Assembly: GCF_002572525.1 (NCBI RefSeq)
Contig: NZ_PDBS01000001.1
Location: 1,674,001 to 1,738,000 of the forward strand
DNA from: Natrinema sp. CBA1119
Lineage (GTDB): Archaea > Halobacteriota > Halobacteria > Halobacteriales > Natrialbaceae
Length of the DNA stretch: 64,000 bases
Direction: 5' to 3'
A program made the position numbers and the translations under genes. This document shows, piece after piece, positions 31,139 through 39,893 of the stretch. The notes below the pieces were generated by a model. That model did not search any database and was not told where the DNA came from. It saw only the letters and a list, made by a program, of their open reading frames with translations. Positions within the stretch are counted from its first letter, which is position 1. Each line of letters begins with the position of its first letter.

Positions 31139-31696
31139 ATGCAGCACGTGAAGATTCCGCAGGACCGCATCGGCGTTCTCATCGGTGAAGGAGGCGAGAC
31201 GATGCGCGAGATTGAGGCGGAAGCGGAAGTGCGACTCGACATCGACTCGGAGAACGGCTCCGTCGCCGTCGAAACCGTCGGCGACCCCGTGCTCGGCCTC
31301 AAAGGCCCCGAGATCGTTCGCGCCATCGGGCGCGGATTCGCACCCGAGGACGCCCTGCGACTGCTCGAGGACGATATGATGTTGTTCGACGTCGTCGACA
31401 TCGACGCCGCCTCGCGCAACAAGACCGACATGAAACGCAAGAAGGGCCGGCTCATCGGCGAGAGCGGTCGGACCCGTGAACTGATGGAGGAGCTAACCGG
31501 GGCCGACGTCGTCATCTACGGCTCGACGCTCGGGATTATTGGCGGCCCACAGGAGGTCGAGGTGGTCCGCAGCGCTGCCGAGATGCTCCTCGACGGGGCA
31601 CCCCACGGCGCGGTTTACTCCTTCCTCGAGGAGAAACACAACGAGATGAAGCACAAGGGGATGGAGTATCACCGGTTCCCCGGCGGCCAGTCGTGA
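31139..31696 (+). CDS. pno1: KH-domain ribosome-assembly factor Pno1/Dim2
   Basis: 185 aa with two KH domains. KH1 has the GxxG loop VLIGEGGETMREIEAEA; KH2 has RLIGESGRTRELMEELTGA and the conserved GIIGGPQEVEVVRSAAEMLL. The archaeal Pno1/Dim2 protein binds near the 3' end of 16S rRNA precursor and contacts Rio1. ATG 31139 is chosen, since the KH1 domain begins at once. Its stop codon TGA (31694-31696) coincides with the right end of an IS1341-type element. Confidence 0.93.
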   Translation: MQHVKIPQDRIGVLIGEGGETMREIEAEAEVRLDIDSENGSVAVETVGDPVLGLKGPEIVRAIGRGFAPEDALRLLEDDMMLFDVVDIDAASRNKTDMKRKKGRLIGESGRTRELMEELTGADVVIYGSTLGIIGGPQEVEVVRSAAEMLLDGAPHGAVYSFLEEKHNEMKHKGMEYHRFPGGQS

Positions 31697-31800
31697 ACTA
31701 CCCCGCCCTGCTCGGCCTGACGGTCTCGCTGAGGACGGGGCTTCCTGTTTCTAAGACGCGCTTTGCAGGAACCGAATCGATTCCCGTAGGGAGCGCAGTC
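31697..31800 (-). ncRNA. Likely omega-RNA scaffold at the tnpB 3' end
   Basis: The 3' end of tnpB overlaps a stem CCCCGTCCT/AGGGCGGGG (31701-31709 with 31732-31740, one G-T pair), ending in GTAGTTCAC. In IS200/IS605 elements the right-end RNA serves as the TnpB guide scaffold and the guide is read from the flanking DNA. Here the guide would derive from the last bases of pno1, antisense. Confidence 0.45.
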
Positions 31801-32927
31801 TCCGCAGGCATTGAATCGGGGTGAACCACCCCTACTTCGGTGAGTCCGCGAGAAAGGATGTTGTAGGCGGCGTTGAGGTCGCGGTCCGCCTCGAATCCGC
31901 ATGAGGGACACGAGTGTTCGCGTACCCACAGCGGTTTGTCGGTCGCAACGCCACAGTTGGAACACTCTTTGGTCGTTCCAGCCGGTTCGACGGCCACGAA
32001 GTGCGTGCCTTCGCGGCCGCACTTGTATTCGAGCATCCGAAGGAACGTTCCCCACGCCGCTCCGGCGCGGTTGCGGCTGTTCGAGGGGAGTTCCATCAAC
32101 CCCTTCGCGTCGAGGTCTTCGACCGCTACGAGGTCGTATTCCCGGGCGTAGTAGTTCGAGAGCTTGTGCAGGAAGTCCCGACGCTTCCGCTTCAGGTCGG
32201 CGTGGCGTCGGGCGACGATGCGCTGTTGCGTGCGGTAGTTCGCCGAGCCGTGTTCCTTCCGCGAGAGCTTGCGTTGTTCGCGTTCTAACCGCTCGCGTTC
32301 GTCGGTTAGGTCGGGACCTTCGACGGCGGTCCCGTCGCTGTCGTGGGCGTACTTCAGGATCCCCACGTCGATTCCGATGCATTTCTCGGGATTCTCGGGC
32401 TTCGGTGGCGCGTCGTTCTCGGTTTCGATTCCGAGGACGGCGAACCACTCGCCGGTCGGTTCCTGCTTGATGACGACCTCCTTGATCGTGGCGTCGTCCG
32501 GGACCTCGCGGTGGTGGACCATCGGAACGTCGCCGATCTTGGAAAGAGAGAGTACAGGCCGACCGCTCGTGTTGTTGAACTTGAAGCCGGTTTGACTGTA
32601 CTTGATCGAACGGTATTCCTGCGGGGCTTTCCACCGAAGCTCTCCGACGCGGTAGCCGTTGTCCTTCCGCCCCTTCAGTGTCGAAATGTTGTCATACAGA
32701 CGTTGTACGACTTTCTGAAGCACCTTCGAGTGGATGTCCTGCAGGTCTGTCCACTCGCGTTTGAGGTCCGGGAGGAGCTTCTGCTCGGAGTAGGCGGAGG
32801 TTCCGTCCACTCTGTTGAGTCGGTGAAGGAAGTGGTTATAGACCTGCCGGCAGGTATCGACGGTCCACGCTAACCGCTCGTGGAGTTCATCGGTCGGTTT
32901 GAGCCTGTACCGGTAGTTATAGCGCAT
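31698..32927 (-). CDS. tnpB: RNA-guided nuclease TnpB (IS1341-type)
   Basis: 409 aa. RuvC-like catalytic residues appear intact: Asp in CIGIDVGILKY (about 187), Glu in LVAVEDLDAKG (about 270) and Asp in ADRDLNAAYNIL (about 350). The zinc ribbon has ECSNCG and CPSCGF. The N-terminal helical domain YNYRYRLKPTDELHERLAWT is typical. The C-terminal 50 residues follow the right-end sequence and are poorly structured. It starts 3 nt after the DUF2080 stop codon. TnpB proteins cleave DNA at the element's donor site using omega-RNA, favouring retention of the element. Confidence 0.93.
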   Translation of the reverse strand: MRYNYRYRLKPTDELHERLAWTVDTCRQVYNHFLHRLNRVDGTSAYSEQKLLPDLKREWTDLQDIHSKVLQKVVQRLYDNISTLKGRKDNGYRVGELRWKAPQEYRSIKYSQTGFKFNNTSGRPVLSLSKIGDVPMVHHREVPDDATIKEVVIKQEPTGEWFAVLGIETENDAPPKPENPEKCIGIDVGILKYAHDSDGTAVEGPDLTDERERLEREQRKLSRKEHGSANYRTQQRIVARRHADLKRKRRDFLHKLSNYYAREYDLVAVEDLDAKGLMELPSNSRNRAGAAWGTFLRMLEYKCGREGTHFVAVEPAGTTKECSNCGVATDKPLWVREHSCPSCGFEADRDLNAAYNILSRGLTEVGVVHPDSMPAETALPTGIDSVPAKRVLETGSPVLSETVRPSRAG

Positions 32928-32930
32928 GGT

Positions 32931-33080
32931 CTACTCGTCTTCGTCGGATGGATCGGTGACGCGGACGACTTTGACGGTCGCGCCGGCCCACGTTTTCGGA
33001 ACGTAAACGTGCGCTCCGTTGCCGGATCGTTTGGCTTGTGCTTCGAGAACTTCGTGTCCTTCGACCTCGTACCGATCCAT
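32931..33080 (-). CDS. DUF2080 family transposon-associated protein
   Basis: 49 aa: MDRYEVEGHEVLEAQAKRSG, then NGAHVYVPKTWAGATVKVVR and an acidic end. This AbrB-like strand pattern is the DUF2080 protein regularly found just upstream of haloarchaeal tnpB. It overlaps no other gene and ends 3 nt before the tnpB ATG, so the two are co-transcribed. It may act as a small DNA-binding regulator of the element. Confidence 0.85.
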   Translation of the reverse strand: MDRYEVEGHEVLEAQAKRSGNGAHVYVPKTWAGATVKVVRVTDPSDEDE

Positions 33081-33483
33081 TGAGTGTATATACGAGGTAG
33101 ATACGCATAAAGTTACCGATAGCGTGGGCCTGCGGGCCAGCAGTATCGTATTGATGAAAGATGATGACGGCGCTGTATCCCCTCCCTACTCGCTCCCTCC
33201 GGTCGCTCGTTGAGGAAGGGGCCTTAGCGCCTGCGATTAGGTAAACGAACCCTCTGGCAATCGCGACTCGGCTTTCGTCCGCTGCGTTACCGCATCCACA
33301 CACGCGCCCCGTCAGCTGATCGGCCGAGTTCAGTTTCCCGCAGCTGTCCGAACGTCGCTAAAATCACTGGCGAGCGCAGCCGTTCGACGATTCTCACGTA
33401 GTGCGACCATATATACCCGAACGTGCATCGGATCGAAAACGCCAGACAGGGGCTACCTCGAGCACTCCTGTCCATTTGATAGG

Positions 33484-33500
33484 GAAAGCCTTATATAGAA
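33484..33500 (+). promoter_or_regulatory. Strong archaeal BRE/TATA promoter of the thermosome gene
   Basis: GAAAGCC (BRE-like, 33484-33490) directly followed by TTATATAG (33491-33498). The TATA centre lies about 30 nt before the ATG at 33525, so the transcript would be leaderless or nearly so. This matches haloarchaeal heat-inducible cct promoters. The remaining gap 33241-33483 holds no gene. Confidence 0.75.
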
Positions 33501-33524
33501 TCACAAACAATCACTCGAGTGACT

Positions 33525-35228
33525 ATGGCTCAACAGCAGATGGGCAATCAGCCCCTTATCGTACTCTCGGAGGACAGTCAGCGAACCTCCGGAGAGGACG
33601 CGCAGTCGATGAACGTACAGGCCGGGAAGGCCGTCGCCGAGTCCGTTCGGACGACGCTCGGCCCGAAGGGGATGGACAAGATGCTCGTCGACTCCTCGGG
33701 CAACGTCATCGTCACGAACGACGGTGTCACGCTGCTCTCGGAGATGGAGATCGACCACCCCGCGGCCGACATGATCGTCGAAGTCGCCGAGACCCAAGAA
33801 GAGGAGGTCGGTGACGGCACCACCAGCGCCGTCGTCATCGCCGGCGAACTCCTCAGCCAGGCCGAGGACCTCCTCGACCAGGACATCCACGCCACCACCC
33901 TCGCCCAGGGGTACCGAGAGGCCGCCGAAGAAGCCACCGCGGCTCTCGAAGAGATCGCCATCGACGTCGACGAGGGAGACACCGAGATCCTCGAGCAGAT
34001 CGCCGCAACGGCGATGACCGGCAAGGGTGCGGAGAACGCGAAGGACCTGCTCTCCGAACTCATCGTCGAGGCCGTTCGCGCGGTCGCCGACGACGAGGGC
34101 GTCGACACGGACAACATCAAAGTCGAGAAGGTCGTCGGCGGCTCCGTCGAGAACTCCGAACTCGTCGAAGGCGTCATCGTCGACAAGGAGCGCGTCTCCG
34201 ACAACATGCCGTACTTCGCCGAGGACGCCGACGTCGCCATCGTCAACGGCGACCTCGAGATCAAGGAGACCGAGATCGACGCCGAAGTCAACGTCACCGA
34301 TCCCGACCAGCTCGAGCAGTTCCTCGAGCAGGAGGAGGCCCAGCTGCGCGAGATGGCCGAGAAAGTCGCCGATGTCGGTGCCGATGTCGTCTTCGTCGAC
34401 GGCGGCATCGACGACATGGCCCAGCACTACCTCGCACAGGAGGGCATCATCGCAGTCCGTCGCGTCAAGTCCAGCGACCAGGCCCAGCTCGCCCGCGCGA
34501 CCGGCGCAACGCCGGTCTCGAGCGTCGACGACCTGACCGAGGACGACCTCGGTGCCGCCGGTAGCGTTGCTCAGAAGGAGATCGCCGGCGACCAGCGCAT
34601 CTTCGTCGAAGACGTCGAGGACGCGAAGGCCGTCACCCTGATCCTCCGCGGCGGCACCGAGCACGTCATCGACGAGATCGACCGCGCCGTCGAGGACTCC
34701 CTCGGCGTCGTCCGAACGACGCTCGAAGACGGGAAGGTGCTCGCCGGCGGCGGCGCACCCGAGATCGACGTCTCGCTCTCGCTGCGCGACTACGCTGACT
34801 CCGTCGGCGGCCGCGAACAGCTCGCAGTCGAGGCCTTCGCCGACGCGCTCGAGGTCATCCCGCGCACGCTGGCCGAGAACGCCGGGCTCGACCCCATCGA
34901 CTCCCTCGTGGAGCTGCGCAGCGCCCACGACGGCGGCGACACGGGTGCCGGACTCGACGCCTACACCGGCGACACCATCGACATGGACGCCGAGGGCGTC
35001 TACGAGCCGCTCCGCGTGAAGACGCAGGCGATCGAGTCCGCCACCGAGGCGGCCGTCATGCTGCTTCGCATCGACGACGTCATCGCCGCGGGCGACCTCG
35101 CGGTCTCCCACGACGACGATGACGAAGAGATGCCGCCGGGTGGCCCCGGCGGCGGCATGGGCGGCGGCATGGGCGGTATGGGCGGCGGCATGGGCGGTAT
35201 GGGCGGCGGCATGGGCGGCATGATGTAG
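33525..35228 (+). CDS. Thermosome (group II chaperonin) subunit
   Basis: 567 aa ATP-dependent folding chamber subunit. Signatures: [25 protein letters not shown]-type [24 protein letters not shown] and [10 protein letters not shown]. The C-terminus is the Gly-Gly-Met repeat tail (GGGMGG units, residues about 545-567) that lines the cavity. ATG 33525 follows the promoter closely. Its 3' end is followed at once by a perfect extended hairpin (35230-35280). Haloarchaea carry up to three paralogues, so no number is given. Confidence 0.96.
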   Translation: MAQQQMGNQPLIVLSEDSQRTSGEDAQSMNVQAGKAVAESVRTTLGPKGMDKMLVDSSGNVIVTNDGVTLLSEMEIDHPAADMIVEVAETQEEEVGDGTTSAVVIAGELLSQAEDLLDQDIHATTLAQGYREAAEEATAALEEIAIDVDEGDTEILEQIAATAMTGKGAENAKDLLSELIVEAVRAVADDEGVDTDNIKVEKVVGGSVENSELVEGVIVDKERVSDNMPYFAEDADVAIVNGDLEIKETEIDAEVNVTDPDQLEQFLEQEEAQLREMAEKVADVGADVVFVDGGIDDMAQHYLAQEGIIAVRRVKSSDQAQLARATGATPVSSVDDLTEDDLGAAGSVAQKEIAGDQRIFVEDVEDAKAVTLILRGGTEHVIDEIDRAVEDSLGVVRTTLEDGKVLAGGGAPEIDVSLSLRDYADSVGGREQLAVEAFADALEVIPRTLAENAGLDPIDSLVELRSAHDGGDTGAGLDAYTGDTIDMDAEGVYEPLRVKTQAIESATEAAVMLLRIDDVIAAGDLAVSHDDDDEEMPPGGPGGGMGGGMGGMGGGMGGMGGGMGGMM

Positions 35229-35229
35229 A

Positions 35230-35280
35230 ACTAAATTTTGCTCTGCGGGCCAGCGAAGCTGGCCCTCGGCAAAATTTAGT
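35230..35280 (+). repeat. Extended hairpin after thermosome gene (TTTTGCTCTGCGGG family, copy 1)
   Basis: Outer stem ACTAAATTTTGC (35230-35241) pairs perfectly with GCAAAATTTAGT (35269-35280); inner stem GGGCCAGC-GAA-GCTGGCCC (35247-35265). The arrangement TTTTGCTCTGCGGG...CCCTCGGCAAAA recurs after the AbrB gene at 51972-52012. It may act as a transcription terminator or a mobile repeat. Confidence 0.8.
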
Positions 35281-35618
35281 ATAAAAGCACTCCTCGCTCC
35301 CGCCGGTCGCTCGTCGGCCCGAGCGCTGCGCGCTCGGTGAACGGCGTCGTTCGGGTTCTCCGAACCGCTCACTCGCCGACGCTCGACGTGGATGCTCGTT
35401 CGGCGGGCTCTCGCCCGCTCGAGTTGCCCACTGCAGTCGGCCCATTTTGTCGTTTTCTCTTTCGTCGTCGCTCCCGAATCCCGTACTCTCGCGGTTCGTT
35501 TCGGTCGATACCGTCCCGACGAGTGTTCGATTTCGACTCAGATCGACGATCCGACCGCTCGAGGCTCGAGACCCGTCTGCACGCAACCTTCATGTTATCC
35601 CCTCTACAAGTAAGGCTC
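35281..35618. repeat. Gene-free stretch with further repeat sequence
   Basis: 338 nt. It opens with AAAAGCACTCCTC (35283-35295), the same 13 bases found at 52085-52097, also downstream of the hairpin family. A perfect CCGAGCGC-TGC-GCGCTCGG hairpin is at 35319-35337. Beyond 35340 nothing recognisable until the methyltransferase. Confidence 0.6.
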
Positions 35619-36386
35619 GTGACGAACGAGGCCGACAGAAAGCGCGACGTCGCGACGACCTTCGGGAACGCAACAGACGGCTATCGGGACGGTGCCGTCT
35701 TCGAGAAGGGTGTGGACCTCGAGCAACTCGTCGACTGGTGTACCGACGCGACGTGTGCGCTCGACATCGCGACGGGTGCGGGACACGTCGCGGGCTCGCT
35801 CGCCGATCGCGGAGTCTCGAGCGTCGTCGCAGCAGATCTCTCCCCGGAGATGGTGCGGACGGCGACGACCGAGTATCCCCGCGTCGAGGGCGTGGCGGTC
35901 GACGCCGAGCGGCTGCCGTTCGCGACGAATCGGTTCGACGCGGTCACCTGTCGGTTCGCGGCGCACCACTTTCCGGATCCCGCGGCGTTTCTCTCCGAGG
36001 TCGAGCGCGTCCTCGCGCCGGGCGGCGTCTTCGCGCTCGAGGACCTCTGTGTCCCGGCCGATCCAGAGCTGGCCGCGTACGTCAATCGGATCGAACGGTT
36101 GCGGGATCCGGGCCACGTCGAGACCTACTCCCGCTCGCGGTGGCTCGAACTGTTCGACGAAACCGGTCTGACGCTCGAGGCAAACCACGAGACGAGCCGC
36201 CGACTCGAGGTCGACGCTTGGCTCGATCGGATGGACGTGCCGGCCGACCGCCGGCGGGAGATCCGCGTGTTGCTCTCGGACGCGCCGGCGGCGCTCGAGG
36301 AAGCGTTCGGCTTTCAGTACGCCGGCGACGGCGACCGACTCGAGTCGTATCGGACCGGCATCGTGCTGCTTCGAGCGCGACGGTGA
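35619..36386 (+). CDS. SAM-dependent class I methyltransferase
   Basis: 255 aa. It shows motif I LDIATGAGHVAGSLADRG, motif II-like VVAADLSPEMVRTA, AERLPFATNRFDAVTCRFAAHHF (motif IV) and VLAPGGVFALEDL (motif VI), as in UbiE/Methyltransf_11 enzymes. The substrate is not known. GTG 35619 (VTNEADRKRDV) is preferred because homologues begin near here; ATG 35592 would add nine residues. Confidence 0.85.
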   Translation: MTNEADRKRDVATTFGNATDGYRDGAVFEKGVDLEQLVDWCTDATCALDIATGAGHVAGSLADRGVSSVVAADLSPEMVRTATTEYPRVEGVAVDAERLPFATNRFDAVTCRFAAHHFPDPAAFLSEVERVLAPGGVFALEDLCVPADPELAAYVNRIERLRDPGHVETYSRSRWLELFDETGLTLEANHETSRRLEVDAWLDRMDVPADRRREIRVLLSDAPAALEEAFGFQYAGDGDRLESYRTGIVLLRARR

Positions 36387-36517
36387 GCCGCCGACGGCGG
36401 GGACCGATCGGCCTCGTCCGCGCTGTCGAACCGAAGTTCGTTTTCGAACCGATGGCAATCCGGATCGGCTGGCACCGTCAGGCTCATATGCTGGTGGATG
36501 GGATACTCCTGACACGA

Positions 36518-36697
36518 ATGGACCGACGGCAGTCAGGACTCGTTTCGATCGGCATCGGGGGACTCCTCGTGGTCCTTTCGGACGGCCCGCTCGCCGTGAC
36601 TGGGAGCGGGACGGGCGCAGCACTGGTACTGCTACTCGGGGCCATACTACTGCTCCTGGGTAGCGGCAGTCTCCTCGTGTCGGTCGCTGCCGACTGA
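36518..36697 (+). CDS. Small two-helix membrane protein
   Basis: 59 aa with two glycine/leucine-rich hydrophobic helices (GLVSIGIGGLLVVLS and ALVLLLGAILLLLGSGSLLV). ATG 36518 is used; an in-frame ATG at 36488 is possible. No family recognised. Confidence 0.5.
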   Translation: MDRRQSGLVSIGIGGLLVVLSDGPLAVTGSGTGAALVLLLGAILLLLGSGSLLVSVAAD

Positions 36698-36865
36698 CCA
36701 CCGTCACACCGGGACCGTCCCGCCGGGCTCGGTCGGATCGTCCGTTGGTACTGCCTCGGGCTCGGCGGCGGTCCGAGCGGCGATCGCGTCCGCGGGAGCG
36801 GGCCCGTTTCACGTCCTGCCGGCCGATACTGACGAACTAAGTAGCGGCCCGTGATATTCGGTCGT

Positions 36866-37861
36866 ATGAACACGCTTCTCCTGAACAGCGACGACGTCGA
36901 CGAGCACGCTGCTCTCGGCGACGTCATCGACGCCGTTGAGCAGGCGTTCGCGGCCTTCGAGCGCGGGACCACCCAGATGCCCGCCAAGTCCTATATCGAT
37001 TTGCCCCGGTACAACGGCGACTTCCGATCGATGCCCGCCTACCTCGACACCGGCGAGTGGGACGCGGCCGGACTGAAATGGGTCAACGTTCACCCGGATA
37101 ACCCCACCGACCACGACCTGCCGACCGTACTGGGGACGATGATCTACTCCGATCCCGAGACCGCGTTCCCGCTGGCGATCATGGACGGCACGACGCTCAC
37201 CATGAAACGGACCGGCGCAGCGGCGGCGGTCGCGACCGACTATCTCTCTGTTGGGGACGCCTCGAGTCTCGGCCTCATCGGGGCCGGCGTCCAGTCGTAC
37301 ACCCAGCTCGAGGCGATCAGCGAGGTCCGACCGATCGAGGAGGTCGTCGTCTCGGATCCCGACGACGAGCGAGTCCAGCGGTTCGTCGAGACCTACGCGG
37401 ACCGGTTCGACGTCCGCGGGGGATCGATTTCGGAGGCGGGGCACTGCGACGTACTCTCGACCGTGACGCCGGTCGAGGAGCCGATCGTGGGGCTTGAAGA
37501 TGTCGGCGACCGGACTCACATCAACGCCATCGGGGCCGACGCCGAGGGGAAACACGAGCTGGCTGATGCGTTGCTCGAGGCGGCGACGATCGTCATCGAC
37601 GACCACGAGCAGTGCACCCACTCGGGCGAGATTAACGTCCCGTACGGCGAGGGGATCCTGACCGACGCGGACATTCACGGCGAGATCGGCGAACTCGTGG
37701 TCGGGTCGAAAGCGGGGCGGACCGACGAGACCGGGTTCACGGTGTTCGACTCGACCGGGCTCGCGATTCAGGACGTGGCGGCCGCGCGGGTAGTCTACGA
37801 GCGGGCGTCGGCGGACGGGGCGGGCTACGGGTTCGACATGATCGGCGCAAACAGATCATAA
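36866..37861 (+). CDS. Ornithine cyclodeaminase / alanine dehydrogenase family protein
   Basis: 331 aa, NAD(P)-dependent OCD/mu-crystallin fold. The substrate Lys is present in GLKWVNVHPDNP (near residue 72). The Rossmann motif is LGLIGAGVQSYTQLEA, and the C-terminal VFDSTGLAIQDVAAA is conserved in archaeal alanine dehydrogenases. It may deaminate alanine or cyclise ornithine; sequence alone slightly favours alanine dehydrogenase. ATG 36866 is chosen over one five codons earlier. It is followed by a dispersed repeat. Confidence 0.88.
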   Translation: MNTLLLNSDDVDEHAALGDVIDAVEQAFAAFERGTTQMPAKSYIDLPRYNGDFRSMPAYLDTGEWDAAGLKWVNVHPDNPTDHDLPTVLGTMIYSDPETAFPLAIMDGTTLTMKRTGAAAAVATDYLSVGDASSLGLIGAGVQSYTQLEAISEVRPIEEVVVSDPDDERVQRFVETYADRFDVRGGSISEAGHCDVLSTVTPVEEPIVGLEDVGDRTHINAIGADAEGKHELADALLEAATIVIDDHEQCTHSGEINVPYGEGILTDADIHGEIGELVVGSKAGRTDETGFTVFDSTGLAIQDVAAARVVYERASADGAGYGFDMIGANRS

Positions 37862-37935
37862 CTATCAAGATCGGCACTGCTTCGATTCGATGTGCCGTTC
37901 TGTGGGGACTAGCTGAAAACAGATTCACGTGGCGA

Positions 37936-38206
37936 ATGCCCCGCTCACACTGGCAACACGGAGAGGCCACACCCTCCCCAGCCGATTTCTCCTCACGGGC
38001 GCGTAGCGCCCGTCTGCTCACGGCGGCTCCGCCGCCGTTCGCATGGTATGCGAGACCTCCGGTCTCGCACTATTCGCATGGTTCGCGGAACCTCCGGTTC
38101 CGCGCTAACGCTCGATCGCTCCGCTCTCTCGCTCATCCCTCGCACGGCATCGACGCCCGCCCTCACTGTTGTTCGGACGGTCGAGAGCGCGCGCCACCGC
38201 AATGAG
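37936..38206. repeat. Dispersed haloarchaeal repeat, copy 1, with four hairpins
   Basis: Contains CTGGCAACACGGAGAGGCCA from 37950 and, at the far side, GCGCGCGCCACCGCAA (38188-38203). Both blocks, and an internal CTCATCCCTCGCAC, occur in the same order in reverse orientation at 63510-63637. Between them are hairpins: GGGCGC-GTA-GCGCCC (37997-38011), ACGGCGGC-TCC-GCCGCCGT (38020-38038), TGCGAGACC-TCC-GGTCTCGCA (38049-38069), CGCGGAACC-TCC-GGTTCCGCG (38084-38104). No coding potential. Confidence 0.75.
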
Positions 38207-38227
38207 GGCGGATGAACAGGTACGAGC

Positions 38228-38989
38228 CTATTTCTCTCGCAATCGCCGCGGAATCGAACCGGTCATCGATAGCTCGTCGGCGTAGTAGACGACCGGGTCG
38301 CCGGTCGGGGCCGGCAGTCCGTTTGCCTCGAGCATCGTGTTCTCGTGGATCGTCACCGCGGCGGGCTGGAGCGGCCAGGGGTCGTGTGCGATCTCGCCGG
38401 CCAGCACGCCGCTGGCGGTGGGCGCGTAGAACCGCCGACGGGCGGTGAGCCAGTGCTCGAGCGTGTCCGGTTCGGCGGTCCGGATCTCGCCGTCGGGACG
38501 GTAGGTCGCGGCGAATCGAGCGGGTGTGTCACCGTCCGTCCGCCGGCGCTCGCTCGCGAAGGCGACGTGGTTCTCCTCGGTGGCCCCGACCCGGATGTTC
38601 GCGTCGTGGACGGGCAATCTCGTCCTTCGGCCGATCGTTGCCGCGACCACCGAACTGTCGAGATCGATACTGAAGAAGAAGAGGCCGGGATCGCCACGAT
38701 AGCGGACGTAGGTCCGAACGTTGAGTTCGGGAAACGCCAGCCGGGTGATCGACGGCGTCCCGCGGATGCCTACGTTCGTCAGCACGAACGGGAGCACGCT
38801 CAGCCAGGCGCGGCCGTCCCGCGTCTCGAGAGTCAGTTGACCGGGGACGTGCGGTCGAAGCGCGTCCGGATCGACCGGCCAGTGGACGAACAGTCCGTCG
38901 CGCCAGGTCATCGAGGCGACGTGCGGTGCGTTCGGCGACGATTCGCCCGCGAACCTCCATCGAAACGGATCCGTGCGTTGTCCAGTCAT
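38228..38989 (-). CDS. DUF2071 (YqjF-like) protein
   Basis: 253 aa. Typical DUF2071 features: MTWRDGLFVHWPVDPDALRPHVP, ELNVRTYVRYRGDPGLFFFSIDLDS, and the C-terminal VYYADELSM. The function is unknown; the fold resembles acetoacetate decarboxylase-like proteins. Start at 38989 (MTGQRTDPF) chosen. It is the third minus-strand gene after the transducer/rhodopsin pair, with a 139-nt gap, so co-transcription is possible but unsure. Confidence 0.8.
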   Translation of the reverse strand: MTGQRTDPFRWRFAGESSPNAPHVASMTWRDGLFVHWPVDPDALRPHVPGQLTLETRDGRAWLSVLPFVLTNVGIRGTPSITRLAFPELNVRTYVRYRGDPGLFFFSIDLDSSVVAATIGRRTRLPVHDANIRVGATEENHVAFASERRRTDGDTPARFAATYRPDGEIRTAEPDTLEHWLTARRRFYAPTASGVLAGEIAHDPWPLQPAAVTIHENTMLEANGLPAPTGDPVVYYADELSMTGSIPRRLREK

Positions 38990-39128
38990 CCTCGGAACCA
39001 ACAGGTACTGTCAGTACCCGATGACGGGACGACGTAAATACTAGATAGCCTGCTGTCAAATCCGATGGTGGTTCAGCCGGTACCCCGCGGAGAGGGCCGC
39101 CATCCGGCACCGGACCGTGGCGCTGGCG

Positions 39129-39893
39129 TCAGTCGGCCGGGTCAACCGCTGTGTCGTCAGATCTCTCGAGCGTGACGCCGTCCGAGCCGTCGTCACCTGC
39201 CTCCGGCGATTTGAGACTCTCGATCACCTGATCGGTGGCGTCGGTCGCCCGCAACACCAGCACGCCGAACCCGATCCGGGTGAGGATGTCGAGGTAGGAC
39301 ACGACGAAGATACCGCCGAAGGCATCGAGCAGTCCCAGCCCCTGTCGCGAGACGAACCCCATGACCAGATAGAACACCCAGAGCAACAGGAGCAAGTTCC
39401 GGAGTTTCCCGTAAAGCAGGACGCGCTCGCCGCTTTGCTCGCCCGAGCGTTTCGTGATCGGCCACAGCATCAGGGAGACGATCCCGATCAGGCTGACGAT
39501 CGTGACACCGTTCATCACTGCTGCCAGCGTCGGATCGACGAGATATCTGGCGGCGCTCGTGCCGACCCAGACGAAGCTCAGGACGACGAGCGCGGCGAGT
39601 TGTCGTCGCGTCGCTCCGGCGATCAGCCCGGCGACGATGACCATGATCGGCGTCGCGATCGTGTAGTCGACGTACCGGCTCATCGGAATCGGATCGCCTC
39701 CCGCCGTCGTAATTCTGAACAGCTCGGCCGACATTCCGAAGTTGGCGAGCGCGAGCGTCCCGCAGATGATCGGGACGGGCAGGTAGTACCGTCGCTTCCC
39801 GGCCGGCATTCGTGCGATCCAGACGAGGAAGCCGACGGTTGCGGCAACCATCGCGTAGAAGGCGATCCGATAGAGTTGGAGTTCGGGGATCAT
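39129..39893 (-). CDS. Sensory-rhodopsin-II-like protein lacking the retinal lysine
   Basis: 254 aa with seven transmembrane helices. It aligns with archaeal sensory rhodopsins: helix C SRYVDYTIATPIM keeps Arg73, the counter-ion-type Asp76 and TP; helix F LRNLLLLLWVFYLVMG keeps Trp172 and Tyr175 but loses the following Pro; helix G VSYLDILTRIGFG keeps Tyr200, Asp202 and Thr205. The Schiff-base Lys position is Arg206 (codon CGG, 39276-39278). So covalent retinal binding should be impossible. The ATG overlaps the transducer TGA (ATGA), giving translational coupling. An acidic tail of about 35 residues follows helix G. Confidence 0.88.
   Translation of the reverse strand: MIPELQLYRIAFYAMVAATVGFLVWIARMPAGKRRYYLPVPIICGTLALANFGMSAELFRITTAGGDPIPMSRYVDYTIATPIMVIVAGLIAGATRRQLAALVVLSFVWVGTSAARYLVDPTLAAVMNGVTIVSLIGIVSLMLWPITKRSGEQSGERVLLYGKLRNLLLLLWVFYLVMGFVSRQGLGLLDAFGGIFVVSYLDILTRIGFGVLVLRATDATDQVIESLKSPEAGDDGSDGVTLERSDDTAVDPAD

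Larger units (their letters stand above)
31692..33240 (-). mobile_element. IS1341-type (IS200/IS605 superfamily) element with tnpB, no tnpA
   Basis: A minus-strand unit of DUF2080 gene plus tnpB. The right end is the hairpin-bearing sequence ending at the GTGAA near 31693-31697; the left end is placed near 33240, after a GC-rich partially palindromic segment (33176-33230: CCCCTCCCTACTCGC ... GGAAGGGGCC). No Y1 transposase gene is present, so movement would need TnpA in trans. Left boundary is uncertain by some tens of bases. Confidence 0.7.

Noticed and set aside
33501-35372. 623-codon minus-strand open frame opposite the thermosome gene
   Set aside because: Shadow of a high-GC coding sequence; composition is Asp/Val/Gly periodic with no family motif, and the thermosome is certain.
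37990-38110. Possible CRISPR array from evenly spaced palindromes
   Set aside because: The palindromes differ in stem sequence and there are no unique spacers or cas genes.
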